Positions 9,201 through 17,533 of a stretch of DNA of 64,000 bases are shown one piece after another. The translations under genes were made by a program, and so were the position numbers. The notes under the pieces were generated by a model. It did no database searches and was not told the origin of the DNA. It saw nothing but the letters and a program-made list of their open reading frames with translations. The stretch lies in assembly GCF_022835695.1 (NCBI RefSeq), contig NZ_BQUV01000010.1:62001-126000 (forward strand). Direction: 5' to 3'. The first letter of the stretch is position 1, and each line of letters starts with the position of its first letter. The DNA comes from Bradyrhizobium sp. Ce-3. Lineage in GTDB: Bacteria > Pseudomonadota > Alphaproteobacteria > Rhizobiales > Xanthobacteraceae.

Positions 9201-12200
9201 CGACGGCACGCTCGCGAGTTCGCAGACCTTCACCATCGATGTCACTGATGTCGCACCGTCGACGCCGGTCGATAGCGACGGCGGCGTCAACCGGGTCGCG
9301 GTCGGTGCCCCGGTGGGCAGCTATGTCAACCTGACGGCGTCCTCGACCGACGTGAACGGACCTGGGGTGACCTATTCCATCGTTTCAGGCAGCGACACCT
9401 CCGGCGGCGCCTTCACCATCGACCCCAACACCGGCAAGGTCACGGTTGCCGATCCCACCAAGATCCACGCAGCCGATCCGTCCTACGACATCACGGTCGA
9501 TTCCTCCGACGGCACGCTGCACAGCCAGCAGACCTTCACCATCCAGGTCGTCGTCGACCAGGCACCGGTCGTGACCGCCGGCCACACCCTGAACTACACG
9601 GAAAACCAGGCCGCGACCGCGATCGATTCGGCGCTCACCGTGACCGACGGCGACGACGCCAATCTGGCGTCCGCGACGGTGCATATCACCGGCAATTACG
9701 TCAGCGGCGAGGACGTCCTCGGCTTCACGGCCCAGAACGGCATCACCGGATCGTTCGACGCCGCGACCGGTACGCTGACGCTGACCGGCTCCTCCAGTGT
9801 CGCCAACTACCAGGCCGCGCTCGCCTCGGTGACCTATCACAACACCAGCGACAATCCGTCCGGCCTGGCGCGCACCGTCACGATCACGGCCAATGACGGC
9901 ACGCTCGACAGCACGCCCGTCACCGACACCATCAACGTCACCCCGGTCAACGACCCGCCCGTGGTCACCGCCGGCCACACCCTGAACTACACCGAGAACC
10001 AGGTCGCGACCGCGCTCGACCCGGCGGTCACGGTCACCGACGTCGACAACACCACGCTGGCCGGCGCGACCGTGCAGATCACCGGCAACTACGTCAGCGG
10101 CGAGGACGTTCTCGGCTTCACCAGCCAGAACGGTATCAGCGGCGTGTTCGACGCCGCGACCGGCACGATGACGCTGACGGGATCGTCCTCCGTCGCCAAC
10201 TACCAGGCCGCGATCGCCTCGGTGACCTATTTCGACACCAGCGACAACCCGTCGGGCCTGGCGCGCACCGTCACGATCATTGCCAATGACGGCGCGGCGA
10301 ACTCCACGCCGGTCACCGACACCATCAACGTCACCCCGGTCAACGATCCGCCGGTGACGACCGCCGGCGGCACGCTGAACTACACCGAAAACCAGGTCGC
10401 GACCGCGATCGATCCGTCGGTCAGCGTATCCGACGTCGACAGCGCCAACATGGTCGGCGCCACGGTTGCCATTACCGGCGGCTTCGCCGCGGGCCAGGAT
10501 GTGCTGGGCTTCGTCGCCCAGAACGGCATCACGGGATCCTACAACGCCGCGATCGGCGTGCTGACGCTGACCGGCTCCTCCAGCGTCGCCAACTACAGGG
10601 CCGCGCTCGATTCCATCACCTATTTCAACTCGAGCGACAACCCGTCCAGCGCGGATCGCACCGTCAGTTTCACGGTCAATGACGGCTCGGCGAACAGCAA
10701 CACCTCGACCTCGACCATCCACGTCACGCCGGTCAATGACGCGCCCGTCATCACTTTCGGCGCCATCACCGGATTCACCGAGCCGCCGAACGGCACGCCG
10801 GCGGCGAACTCGACACCGGTCACGATCACGCCGAACCTGGCGATCACGGACGCCGAAGGCAACAACCTGACCGATGCGACCTTCGTGCTGAACGATCTGA
10901 AGCCGTCGGACGCGCTCTCGATCGCGGGACACGCCGGCAGCAGCGGCGACATCGGCGGCATCCACTTCGACATCACCAGCACGGCCGGCACCGAAACCAT
11001 CAGCTTCACCGGCACCGACACGCTGGCGCATTACAACGCGGCGCTCGACCTGATCCAGTTCAACAACACCAGCGAGAACCCCGACACGACCGCGCGGTCC
11101 TATACGCTAACCGTGCACGATGACGGCGGCACCGCGAACGGCGGCAACAACACCGGGACGGCGTCGACGACGGGAACCGTGACCGCGGTGGACGATGCGC
11201 CGACTGCAACGGTACCGGCGGACAATACGATCGGCACTGCCTTCTCGCATACCAATCTTGCGATCTCCGGCCTGTCCGTCGCCGACGTCGATTCCGACCC
11301 CGGCACCGTCACAGCCACGATCAGCTCAGCTCATGCGGCGCTGAGCTTCGATACCAACGGGCTCTCGGGCTTCACCAACAACAACACCCACACCGTCACG
11401 CTCACGGGAACGGCCGCGCAGGTCAACACGGCGCTGGCGACGTTGACCTACAACAGCGACGACGGCTTCGCCGGCTCGGATACCGTTACGCTGAACGTCA
11501 GCGACAACGGCCACACCGGCACCGGCGGCCCGCTCTCGTCGGGTAACCAGACCTTCCATGTCGGCGTCGTCCCGCAGGTGTTCTACATCGACAACTCGCC
11601 AACGGCGCTGGCCAACAGCCACAATCTCGGCACCGCGGCCGACCCGTACACCTCGATCGCCGCCTTCAACGCGGCGAACCCGGCAGGGAGCGGCGATTAC
11701 GTCGTGCTGAGGTCCGGCACCTACACCGAAGCCAACGGCATCAACCTCGCCAACGGCGTCAATCTGGTCGGCGGCAGTCACGCCTTGACGTTCACCAATC
11801 CCGTGACCGGCGCCTTGGTGACGGCGAACACCGCGAGCGGCACCGATCCGGTCATCCATGTCACCGGCGCCGACAACGGCATCGACCTGCTCGGCACGTC
11901 GGGCCACACCATCAGCGGCGTCAGCATCGATACCTCGGCCTCGACCGGCATGGGCATCAGCGACGACGGCAACAATGTCGGCACCGTCACGATGTCCGAC
12001 CTCACGATCAAGACCGCCAGCGGCACCGGCATGAGCTTCACCCATGGCGGCTCCATCACGCTGACCGGCAGCGCCAACTCCATCACGTCAGGGACCGGCA
12101 CCGCGCTGGATGTCGAGAACACCCAGATCGGGTCGTCCAACCTCATCCTCAAGAGCATCACCTCGAGCGGCGGGTCCAGCAACGGCATCATCCTGTCGAA

Positions 12201-14331
12201 CACCGGCACCGCGGCCGGCAATGGCGGCCTGCATATCACCGGAGACGGCTCGACGGCGGGCAGCGGCGGCTCCATCGCCAACAAGAGCGGCGCCGACGGC
12301 AGCACCACGCAGGGCAGCGGCATCTATCTGAACAACACCAAGGACGTTCAGATCTCCTATGTGACGATGCACGACTTCCAGAACTACGGCATCGTCGGCA
12401 CCAGCGTCACCGGCTTTGCCCTCGGCAACACCACGGTGACCGGCACCAACGGCACCAGCGTTGGCGGTATCGGTGAGGGCGACGTCTATTTCACCGGCCT
12501 GTCCGGATCGGCGTCGATCACGAACTCGACCCTCACCGGCGCAGCCTATGATGCCCTGCACGTGTACAACGACGGCGGCCAAACGCTGAACCGTATTACC
12601 GTGACCGGCTCGACCTTCGCGACCAACTCCGCGGCCGGCAACGCGTCCAACGACGCGATCGGCTTCGAGGCCACCGGCGGCACGTTCAACGCCACGATCC
12701 AGAACTCGACCGTCACCTCCGCGCGTGGCGACATGTTCCAGCTCAATCTGCTCGGCACAGTGTCGTCCGACCTGGCCATGACGGGCAATAATTTCAGCAA
12801 CACCAACCAGAACATCGTCAGCGGCGGCGGCGGCATCACGATCGGCGGCGGCGGCCCAACCAACAATATCACGCTGACCTACGACATCGCGAACAACATC
12901 ATCAAGGGCGCTCACGGCGCCGCTCTCGCAGTCACGAAAGGCACCGGCACGGACGCGCACTTCACTGGCACGATCGACGGCAATACGATCGGCACCCAGG
13001 GCGTGGCCGGCAGCGGCTCGACTCAAGGCATCGGCATCAACGTCTTCCAGGACGGCGCGGGCACGTCGAGCACGACCATCACCAACAACCATATCTCCGG
13101 CGCCGTCGGCGGCATCTATACGCTGAACCATAACGGCGCCGGCGGAGCAATGACCGTGGTGATCCAGGGCAACACGATCGATACCCTGGATTCGGCGAAC
13201 GGATTTGCCGGCATCTACGTGCAGAACGGCTCAGCGACCGGAGCCGGCGGCGACAACAACCTGCTGGACGCCACGATCGGCGGCGCCGGCGCGCTGAAGA
13301 ACACTGTCGATCTCGGTGGCAACACGGGCCTCGCTTTGGTCGCCGGCATCTTCCTCGAGCAGGAGGGCGTTTCGAAAACCGGCTTGATCGGCAGTCCCAA
13401 CTATTCCGGCACGCCGTATAATTTCGGTGCGGTTGCGAGCTACGTGGCGAGCGACAACACGGTGACCGGAACCGGAAACGGGGCAGTTGGCACACAGGCC
13501 ATCGGTGACCCCGGGCAATCCGCAGGCGGCGGCTATTTCGGCGGCGCTCAGTTCATGGTGGCCGTCTCAGGCGGCGTCGAAGCGACCTCGCCGACGGCGG
13601 GCGAGACCCACCTCACTCAGACCGAACTGAATTCCGTCATCTCCGCGGCGATTGCACAATGGGCCTCGGCTGGTGCGACGGCAAGCCAGCTCGCCACCAT
13701 GAAGGCGGTCACGTTCAGCATCGCCAGCCTCGGCGGCAACGTCATTAGCGCGGAATCGAACGGCCATGTCACGATCGATGCCAGCGCCGCCGGACACGGC
13801 TGGTTCGTCGACCCGACACCGTCGGACAATTTCGAGTTTGCCCATGCCGCGACCGCGACCGACCTGTTCGCTGACCCGACCAGTGTGGCAGCCGGACATC
13901 TCGACCTTCTGACCGCGGTGGCGCACGAACTCGGTCACGTCGTCGGCCTGGCGGACGACACGACGCCGAGCCACTCCGGCGACCTGATGTACATCAACCT
14001 GGCCGATGGCGAGCGCCGGCTGCCAAGTGCTGCTGATGCCAGCACAGCCGCACCACACGTCATGCCGACGCAGGGCACGACGTCTTCGCAGGTCGAGCTG
14101 ACCAGCCGCGACGGCTTCAACTTCTCGTCGTTCACCCAGTCGCCGTCGCAGACCAACACAAGCCATGTGGACCTGGCCGCGAACACCCAGACCCTGTCCG
14201 ATCTGTTCAGCGGCGTTTCCAATGCAGCAGCCCCGTGGTGGACCGGCCACGAGGCCGTGTTCGCTGCGATGGGCGGCACGCCGACCGACAATCACGCCCA
14301 CACCCAGGTGCATCATGACCTGATCGTCTGA
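6292..14331 (+). CDS. Giant cadherin-repeat / beta-helix protein with metzincin-like C-terminal domain
   Basis: Predicted secreted or surface protein of 2,679 residues. There is no Sec signal peptide, and it ends in a short hydrophobic tail (DLIV), as in type I secretion substrates. Order: an N-terminal segment of about 60 residues; ten cadherin-like repeats of 102-104 residues (core VTYSLTGDTSGGGFTIDATT); three longer repeats opening with LNYTENQ, then two diverged ones; a Ser/Gly/Asn/Thr-rich right-handed beta-helix-like stretch (about residues 1760-2410); and a C-terminal domain with HELGHVVGLADD starting at residue 2545, matching the HExxHxxGxxD zinc-binding pattern. ATG at 6292 follows CAGGAG with 5-base spacing; a GTG at 6286 would overlap that site. 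Likely roles are adhesion or extracellular proteolysis. No type I exporter is in the window. Confidence 0.88.
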   Translation: MTTIPAYTIGGLTRPELHLDPNGNIVLDPAAQAFANTYGVQYLYLGCPPGTPWPPVSGFLAPPSDTNSGANTVVEGAAADTSVGVTAHSDSLLGFPVTYTLTSDSSHGGFKVDPNTGVVSVANPAKVDFESSGGSYVVNVQATDGIFVSSQSFVIAVSNAPPSTPTDSNSTANAVNEGAAVNTLVGITASSADVNGPGVTYSLTSDSSNGGFKIDPNTGIVTVANSTKIDFESAPGHAYTITVQASDGHGGVSSQSFTINVNDLPVSTPVDVNSAANSVVEGAAANTLVGITASAADPNGPATTYSLTGDSSGGGFKIDPNTGVVTVADPTKIDYESAAGHAYTITVHATAGATSSTQTFIINVTDAPPSAPVDTDATANSVVEGAAIGTAIGITAHATDINGGAVTYSLVGDAHGFTIDAATGVITVADPTKIDYETSGPGHTYTITAAASDGTQTSTQTFTIGVTDVAPSVPADTDATANHVVEGAAIGTAVGVTAHATDVNGPAVTYSLTGDSSGGGFAIDPTTGIITVADPTKIDYESTAPGHAYTVTATASDGTLTSSQTFTIAVNEAPPSTPVDSDSAANSVAEGAAAGTTVGVTASSTDVNGPPVTYSLIGDTSGGGFTIDATTGVITVSDPTKIDYESSGASHSYTVTAQASDGTLASSQTFTIAVNDVAPTTPVDSDGAANTVVEGAAAGSTVGITASAIDINGPAVTYSLTGDTSGGGFTINAATGVITVADPTKIDFESSGGSYTVTATASDGTLTSSQTFTIAVSDVAPSIPVDSDATANHVVEGAAAGSTVGVTAHATDVNGPAVTYSLIGDTSGGGFTINATTGVITVADPTKLDYESSGPTHTYTVTAQASDGTLTSAQTFTINVDDAAPSTPVDANAATNTIAEGAAAGSTVGITASSTDVNGPAVTYSLIGDTSGGGFTIDATTGVITVSDPTKIDYETSGPTHSYTVTAQASDGTLASSQTFTIDVTDVAPSTPVDSDGGVNRVAVGAPVGSYVNLTASSTDVNGPGVTYSIVSGSDTSGGAFTIDPNTGKVTVADPTKIHAADPSYDITVDSSDGTLHSQQTFTIQVVVDQAPVVTAGHTLNYTENQAATAIDSALTVTDGDDANLASATVHITGNYVSGEDVLGFTAQNGITGSFDAATGTLTLTGSSSVANYQAALASVTYHNTSDNPSGLARTVTITANDGTLDSTPVTDTINVTPVNDPPVVTAGHTLNYTENQVATALDPAVTVTDVDNTTLAGATVQITGNYVSGEDVLGFTSQNGISGVFDAATGTMTLTGSSSVANYQAAIASVTYFDTSDNPSGLARTVTIIANDGAANSTPVTDTINVTPVNDPPVTTAGGTLNYTENQVATAIDPSVSVSDVDSANMVGATVAITGGFAAGQDVLGFVAQNGITGSYNAAIGVLTLTGSSSVANYRAALDSITYFNSSDNPSSADRTVSFTVNDGSANSNTSTSTIHVTPVNDAPVITFGAITGFTEPPNGTPAANSTPVTITPNLAITDAEGNNLTDATFVLNDLKPSDALSIAGHAGSSGDIGGIHFDITSTAGTETISFTGTDTLAHYNAALDLIQFNNTSENPDTTARSYTLTVHDDGGTANGGNNTGTASTTGTVTAVDDAPTATVPADNTIGTAFSHTNLAISGLSVADVDSDPGTVTATISSAHAALSFDTNGLSGFTNNNTHTVTLTGTAAQVNTALATLTYNSDDGFAGSDTVTLNVSDNGHTGTGGPLSSGNQTFHVGVVPQVFYIDNSPTALANSHNLGTAADPYTSIAAFNAANPAGSGDYVVLRSGTYTEANGINLANGVNLVGGSHALTFTNPVTGALVTANTASGTDPVIHVTGADNGIDLLGTSGHTISGVSIDTSASTGMGISDDGNNVGTVTMSDLTIKTASGTGMSFTHGGSITLTGSANSITSGTGTALDVENTQIGSSNLILKSITSSGGSSNGIILSNTGTAAGNGGLHITGDGSTAGSGGSIANKSGADGSTTQGSGIYLNNTKDVQISYVTMHDFQNYGIVGTSVTGFALGNTTVTGTNGTSVGGIGEGDVYFTGLSGSASITNSTLTGAAYDALHVYNDGGQTLNRITVTGSTFATNSAAGNASNDAIGFEATGGTFNATIQNSTVTSARGDMFQLNLLGTVSSDLAMTGNNFSNTNQNIVSGGGGITIGGGGPTNNITLTYDIANNIIKGAHGAALAVTKGTGTDAHFTGTIDGNTIGTQGVAGSGSTQGIGINVFQDGAGTSSTTITNNHISGAVGGIYTLNHNGAGGAMTVVIQGNTIDTLDSANGFAGIYVQNGSATGAGGDNNLLDATIGGAGALKNTVDLGGNTGLALVAGIFLEQEGVSKTGLIGSPNYSGTPYNFGAVASYVASDNTVTGTGNGAVGTQAIGDPGQSAGGGYFGGAQFMVAVSGGVEATSPTAGETHLTQTELNSVISAAIAQWASAGATASQLATMKAVTFSIASLGGNVISAESNGHVTIDASAAGHGWFVDPTPSDNFEFAHAATATDLFADPTSVAAGHLDLLTAVAHELGHVVGLADDTTPSHSGDLMYINLADGERRLPSAADASTAAPHVMPTQGTTSSQVELTSRDGFNFSSFTQSPSQTNTSHVDLAANTQTLSDLFSGVSNAAAPWWTGHEAVFAAMGGTPTDNHAHTQVHHDLIV
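6475..9558 (+). repeat. Ten tandem cadherin-like coding repeats, 306-312 bases each
   Basis: In-frame tandem array. Repeat units begin near 6475, 6781, 7093, 7402, 7708, 8020, 8332, 8638, 8950 and 9262. Units 5-9 are nearly identical over long stretches at DNA level (shared blocks such as GGCGTCATCACCGTC), while units 1-3 and 10 are more diverged. This pattern fits recent unequal recombination in the middle of the array. Confidence 0.85.
9559..10746 (+). repeat. Three longer tandem coding repeats (LNYTENQ units)
   Basis: Three consecutive units of about 390-400 bases beginning near 9559, 9958 and 10348, each with LNYTENQ, a VTDxDxxxLxxATVxITG strand and GSSSVANYxAAL. They are followed by two looser relatives up to about 11560. 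They are unlike the preceding cadherin-like units and probably form a second stalk section. Confidence 0.75.
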
Positions 14332-14353
14332 TCGGGCACCGCATCAACCGCAG

Positions 14354-14388
14354 CGCCTGCCGGATCGCTGCGGCAGGCGTTGTTTATT
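14354..14388 (+). terminator. Rho-independent terminator of the giant gene
   Basis: Perfect 9-base stem CGCCTGCCG / CGGCAGGCG with an 8-base loop, followed by TTGTTTATT, 22 bases after the stop codon of the giant gene. Confidence 0.75.
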
Positions 14389-14659
14389 CAGGACGATCGA
14401 ATCCGAATTGCCCGGAGCGAAAAGCTCCGATCGTCGGGCAGCATACACGCGGGGACATCCCCTTGATGGCGCGGACTCCACACCAGCGATCTCGACTCGC
14501 GGAACGCATATTCAACCGGTGATTGAAGAAAAATTGCCAACGCGGCACAATCGTTTAGGTTGCACTTCGCGGAAAACACGCTATCGTGCACATGTTGTCG
14601 ACGCGGCATCATTGTCTTGTATTTTTCACAAATCTTACGACGTCTCCGCGGAGGGACTT
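14389..14659 (+). promoter_or_regulatory. Promoter region of the collar-protein cluster
   Basis: Non-coding leader before the first collar gene. A sigma70-like pair TTGCAC (14560-14565) and TATCGT (14582-14587) with 16-base spacing is the best promoter candidate; it is weak and found by eye. The ribosome site GGAGGGA lies just before the ATG at 14660. Confidence 0.35.
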
Positions 14660-15157
14660 ATGGCCGATCCGTTTCTTTCCGAAATCCGCATGATGTCGTT
14701 CGGCTTTGCGCCCAAGGGTTGGGCCTTTTGCAATGGGCAAGTGCTTCCGATCAATCAGAACCAGCCGCTGTTTTCGTTGCTCGGTACCGTCTATGGCGGC
14801 AACGGGCAAACCACCTTCGCCTTGCCCAATCTGCAGGGCCGCACCCCGATGCATGTCGGCAACGGCCATGTGCTCGGTGAACTCGGTGGCGAGCAGGCGC
14901 ATACGCTTTTGATTGGCGAAATGCCGCAGCACACTCATGTCGCGAACGCCACCAACACCAATGGCGCCGTTCTGGTGCCGGCCAACAACGTTCTCGGCGC
15001 ATTGAACAACGCGTACGCCGCGCCCGCCGCGCTGACCCCGCTCGTGCCAGGCAGCATTTCCACGGTCGGCGGCAGCCAGGCGCATCAGAACATGCAACCT
15101 TTCCTGACGATCAATTTCTGCATCGCGCTGCAGGGTATCTTCCCTTCGCAGAATTGA
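14660..15157 (+). CDS. Phage tail-collar domain protein 1 (microcystin-dependent-protein family)
   Basis: 165 residues. The N-terminus carries the collar/Mdp signature: FAPKGWAFCNGQ, then LFSLLGTVYGGNGQTTFALP and LQGRTP, followed by a Q-HTH segment and a C-terminal motif ending in CIALQGIFPSQN. These domains form trimeric beta structures in phage tail fibres and also occur in stand-alone bacterial proteins of unknown role. GGAGGGA precedes the ATG; an upstream in-frame extension has no ribosome site. First of three tandem paralogues spaced 12 bases apart, so surely one transcript. Confidence 0.9.
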   Translation: MADPFLSEIRMMSFGFAPKGWAFCNGQVLPINQNQPLFSLLGTVYGGNGQTTFALPNLQGRTPMHVGNGHVLGELGGEQAHTLLIGEMPQHTHVANATNTNGAVLVPANNVLGALNNAYAAPAALTPLVPGSISTVGGSQAHQNMQPFLTINFCIALQGIFPSQN

Positions 15158-15169
15158 CGGAGACCTCTC

Positions 15170-15688
15170 ATGCCACAACCGTTTATCGGCGAAATCAAAA
15201 TGTTCGCCGGCAATTTCGCGCCGGCCGGCTGGCAGTTCTGCGATGGCAGGCTGCTGGCGATTTCCGAAAATGACGCGCTGTTCAACCTGATCGGCACCAC
15301 CTATGGCGGAGACGGCCAGTCGACCTTTGGATTGCCAGATCTTCGCGGCCGGCTGCCGGTACATACTGGTTTCAGTGCGGGCACCGCGTTCGCGATGGGC
15401 GAAATCGGCGGCGTCGAGCAAGTCACCCTGACGACGCAGACGATCCCGGCACACACCCACACGATGATGGCATCGCAGAACACCGGCACGGGCTCGAACC
15501 CGCAAGGCAACGTGCTCGACCAAATGGGCGGTGCGGTGCTGCTCTACAAGGAGCAAACGCCGACTACGCCGCTGAGCCCGGTGGTGATCGGACCGACCGG
15601 CGGCAGCCAGCCGCACAGCAACATCCAGCCCTTCCTGTGCGTCGGTTTCATTATTTCGCTGTTCGGCATCTTCCCGAGCCAGAGCTAG
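15170..15688 (+). CDS. Phage tail-collar domain protein 2
   Basis: 172 residues, paralogue of the neighbours on both sides. Conserved core FAPAGWQFCDGR, LFNLIGTTYGGDGQSTFGLP and LRGRLPVHTG, a TIPAHTHTM segment, and the shared C-terminus ISLFGIFPSQS. The ATG at 15170 follows GGAGACC. It differs most from its neighbours in the middle (residues 75-140), as expected if the paralogues share a fold but display different loops. Function unknown; the family name comes from an Mdp protein of Microcystis. Confidence 0.9.
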   Translation: MPQPFIGEIKMFAGNFAPAGWQFCDGRLLAISENDALFNLIGTTYGGDGQSTFGLPDLRGRLPVHTGFSAGTAFAMGEIGGVEQVTLTTQTIPAHTHTMMASQNTGTGSNPQGNVLDQMGGAVLLYKEQTPTTPLSPVVIGPTGGSQPHSNIQPFLCVGFIISLFGIFPSQS

Positions 15689-15700
15689 GAGCGCGACACC

Positions 15701-16231
15701 ATGGCTGACCCCTTCGTCGCCGAGATCCGTATCTTTCCGTTCAACTTCGCGCCCAAGGGCTGGGCCTTCTGCAACGGTCAGCTTGTGGCGATCTCGCAGA
15801 ACACCGCGTTGTTCTCGCTGCTCGGCGTCACCTATGGTGGCAATGGCACGTCGAACTTCGCGCTGCCCAACATGCAGGGCAACGCGCCACTGGCGCCAGG
15901 ACAGGGACCCGGCCTCTCGCTCTACGACCTCGGCGAGAACGGCGGCTCCGACGCGGTAATTCTGCTGCAATCGGAGCTCGCCTCGCACCCCCACGACATG
16001 ATGGCGATCAACTTGCAAGCCGACCAGGCTGCACCGGCGCCGAATCGGGGCATCGCGCGATCGCTCAACGGCGCGGCCTATGTCGCCGGCACTCCGACGC
16101 CCGCGCTGGTGCAGATGAGCCCCAGCATGATCGGACTGACAGGCTCCAACCTGCCGCACAACAATCTGATGCCCTATCTCACGCTCAATTTCTGCATTTC
16201 GCTGCAGGGCGTCTTCCCGCCGCGGAGCTGA
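15701..16231 (+). CDS. Phage tail-collar domain protein 3
   Basis: 176 residues. Same plan as the two upstream genes: FAPKGWAFCNGQLVAISQNT, then LFSLLGVTYGGNGTSNFALP, and the C-terminus CISLQGVFPPRS. The central HTH motif of the paralogues is replaced by ASHPHDMM, so any metal or structural role of those histidines may differ. GGAGCG precedes the ATG at 15701. The gene is followed 7 bases later by a GNAT acetyltransferase, a pairing that suggests modification or a shared process. Confidence 0.9.
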   Translation: MADPFVAEIRIFPFNFAPKGWAFCNGQLVAISQNTALFSLLGVTYGGNGTSNFALPNMQGNAPLAPGQGPGLSLYDLGENGGSDAVILLQSELASHPHDMMAINLQADQAAPAPNRGIARSLNGAAYVAGTPTPALVQMSPSMIGLTGSNLPHNNLMPYLTLNFCISLQGVFPPRS

Positions 16232-16238
16232 GGTCGTC

Positions 16239-16796
16239 TTGCCGCTCGACGTTCTCTCATCTGGCTCGTGCGCGTTCGGCTGGGCGCGTGCGGCGCAAGC
16301 CGGCTGCGGCTTTCGTCGCCTCACGGAGGCCGACCTGCCGTTCCTCGGCCGGCTCTATGCCGCGACCCGCGCCGAGGAGCTGGCGCCGGTGCCGTGGAGC
16401 GAGACGGACAAGGCGGCCTTTCTCGATCAGCAATTCCGCGCCCAGCACGCGCATTACCAGCACTACTATCCGAACGCCGACTGGCTGGTGATCACACATG
16501 GCGAGGAGGACATCGGCCGCTTCTATATCGAGCGCTGGCCGAGCCAGCACCGCATCATCGACATCGCCTTCATGCCGGTGCATCGCGGCAAGGGCTATGG
16601 CGAGGCGCTGCTGCGCGATGCGACGGACGAGGCCGCGGCGGCCCGCAAGGACATCTCGATCCATGTCGAGAAGCTCAACCCGGCGATGCGGCTCTACCGC
16701 CGGCTTGGCTTCACGACCGAGGAAGACAAGGGCGTCTACGACCTGATGCGCTGGCGCGCGGCCGCAGCTTCCGGCGATCAGGTGAAGATCGCCTGA
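16239..16796 (+). CDS. GNAT family N-acetyltransferase
   Basis: 185 residues with the GNAT acetyl-CoA binding motif HRGKGYGEALL (about residues 114-124) and the C-terminal NPAMRLYRRLGF segment. It uses a TTG start 7 bases after the last collar gene, with GAGCTGAGG upstream, so it is probably translated from the same message. Substrate unknown. Its position after three collar-domain proteins suggests acetylation of a cell-surface component or of those proteins, but this is context only. Its 3' end overlaps the convergent DUF6916-like gene by 19 bases. Confidence 0.88.
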   Translation: MPLDVLSSGSCAFGWARAAQAGCGFRRLTEADLPFLGRLYAATRAEELAPVPWSETDKAAFLDQQFRAQHAHYQHYYPNADWLVITHGEEDIGRFYIERWPSQHRIIDIAFMPVHRGKGYGEALLRDATDEAAAARKDISIHVEKLNPAMRLYRRLGFTTEEDKGVYDLMRWRAAAASGDQVKIA

Positions 16797-17080
16797 TAGC
16801 CATTGCCGTCCGCAAGCGGCCCGATCGGCACCAGGAAAATCTCCATCACGCCCAGCACCGGGTGCCGCACCGGATAGATCCCCTGCTGCTGCAAGGCGCC
16901 CTTCGGCCCCGCGAACACCAGCGAGAACGCGCCACCCGGCCGGCCGCTGTTGCCCGCGGGCTCGACCTCGGCAAGCTTCAGCGTCACCACGCGCTCCGCC
17001 ACCTGCATTTCGAATTCGGCATCCTGATGCGGCCTGAAGTCATCAATATGCAATTTCGACAGATCGACGGTGGATGTCAT
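16778..17080 (-). CDS. DUF6916-like small protein
   Basis: 100 residues, convergent with the acetyltransferase gene and overlapping its 3' end by 19 bases. The core AFSLVFAGPKGALQQQGIY and the ending VMEIFLVPIGP fit the DUF6916 family, recognised from memory. Such proteins recur beside collar-domain genes. No signal peptide or membrane segment. ATG at 17080 chosen over a GTG two codons upstream. Function unknown; possibly a partner or chaperone of the collar proteins. Confidence 0.7.
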   Translation of the reverse strand: MTSTVDLSKLHIDDFRPHQDAEFEMQVAERVVTLKLAEVEPAGNSGRPGGAFSLVFAGPKGALQQQGIYPVRHPVLGVMEIFLVPIGPLADGNGYQAIFT

Positions 17081-17162
17081 GCGCACGCCCCGGTTGCTTT
17101 CGCAGCTGTAGCATAGGCCGCGCCGCCGCCGTCAAGATTTCTGCCCGCGATCCAACTTCGGC

Positions 17163-17200
17163 GTCATTCCCCGGTGCGCAGTTGCGCACCGGGGAATGAC
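17163..17200. repeat. Perfect 38-base hairpin
   Basis: Arm GTCATTCCCCGGTGCGCA, two-base loop GT, then the exact reverse complement of the arm. The GTGCGCA-TGCGCAC core also appears inside the repeats at 27841-27982 and 38552-38680, so it seems to be a module shared by the repeat families. It lies past the stop-to-promoter zone of the neighbouring genes. Confidence 0.85.
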
Positions 17201-17291
17201 GGGTGGATGGAGGCAAGTAAACGCAAGACTCGGACGCGCCGGCGCCGCGAGGATGCGGTGTATGGCTCACCAAACGCGCCACACATTCGCT

Positions 17292-17413
17292 GTGGTCCCG
17301 GCGAAGGCCGGGACCCATTACCCCGAAAGCCAGTCGTTGCGCGATGCAGGAATGACAAGTCCCGTTCGATATATCTGCTGCGGGGTATGGGTCCCGGCCT
17401 TCGCCGGGACGAC
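17292..17413. repeat. Dispersed intergenic inverted repeat, family B, copy 1
   Basis: Outer arms GTCCCGGCGAAGGCCGGGACC and its inverse bound a less conserved centre of about 80 bases. Each arm is itself palindromic (CCCGGC...GCCGGG). Other copies: 27841-27982 and 35643-35761. Confidence 0.8.
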
Positions 17414-17533
17414 GGCGGTGGAAGCGGAGCGTCCAGCCCTGCAACCGACACCCCTGATGACGGCCCCACTTTCCTCCGCTAACCTCCCGGCAAAGGCCCG
17501 CCGGCAAGGCGGACCATGTTGAGGGAGAGGCGC

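Larger units (their letters stand above)
17081..17533. other. Repeat-filled intergenic region
   Basis: No gene is supported here. The region holds a perfect 18-base-arm hairpin (17163-17200) and one family B inverted repeat (17292-17413). ORFs read through it on both strands are translations of repeat DNA. Confidence 0.7.

Noticed and set aside
6475-9558. Tandem repeats as a possible CRISPR array
   Set aside because: Units are about 310 bases, in frame and protein-coding; no short repeat/spacer pattern.
9385-11031. 548-codon minus-strand ORF antisense to the second repeat section
   Set aside because: Same reason: periodic, Arg/Gly/Asp-rich, follows the sense codons.
14660-16231. Prophage or tailocin remnant
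   Set aside because: Only collar-domain proteins are present; no capsid, terminase, sheath, baseplate, holin or integrase gene nearby.
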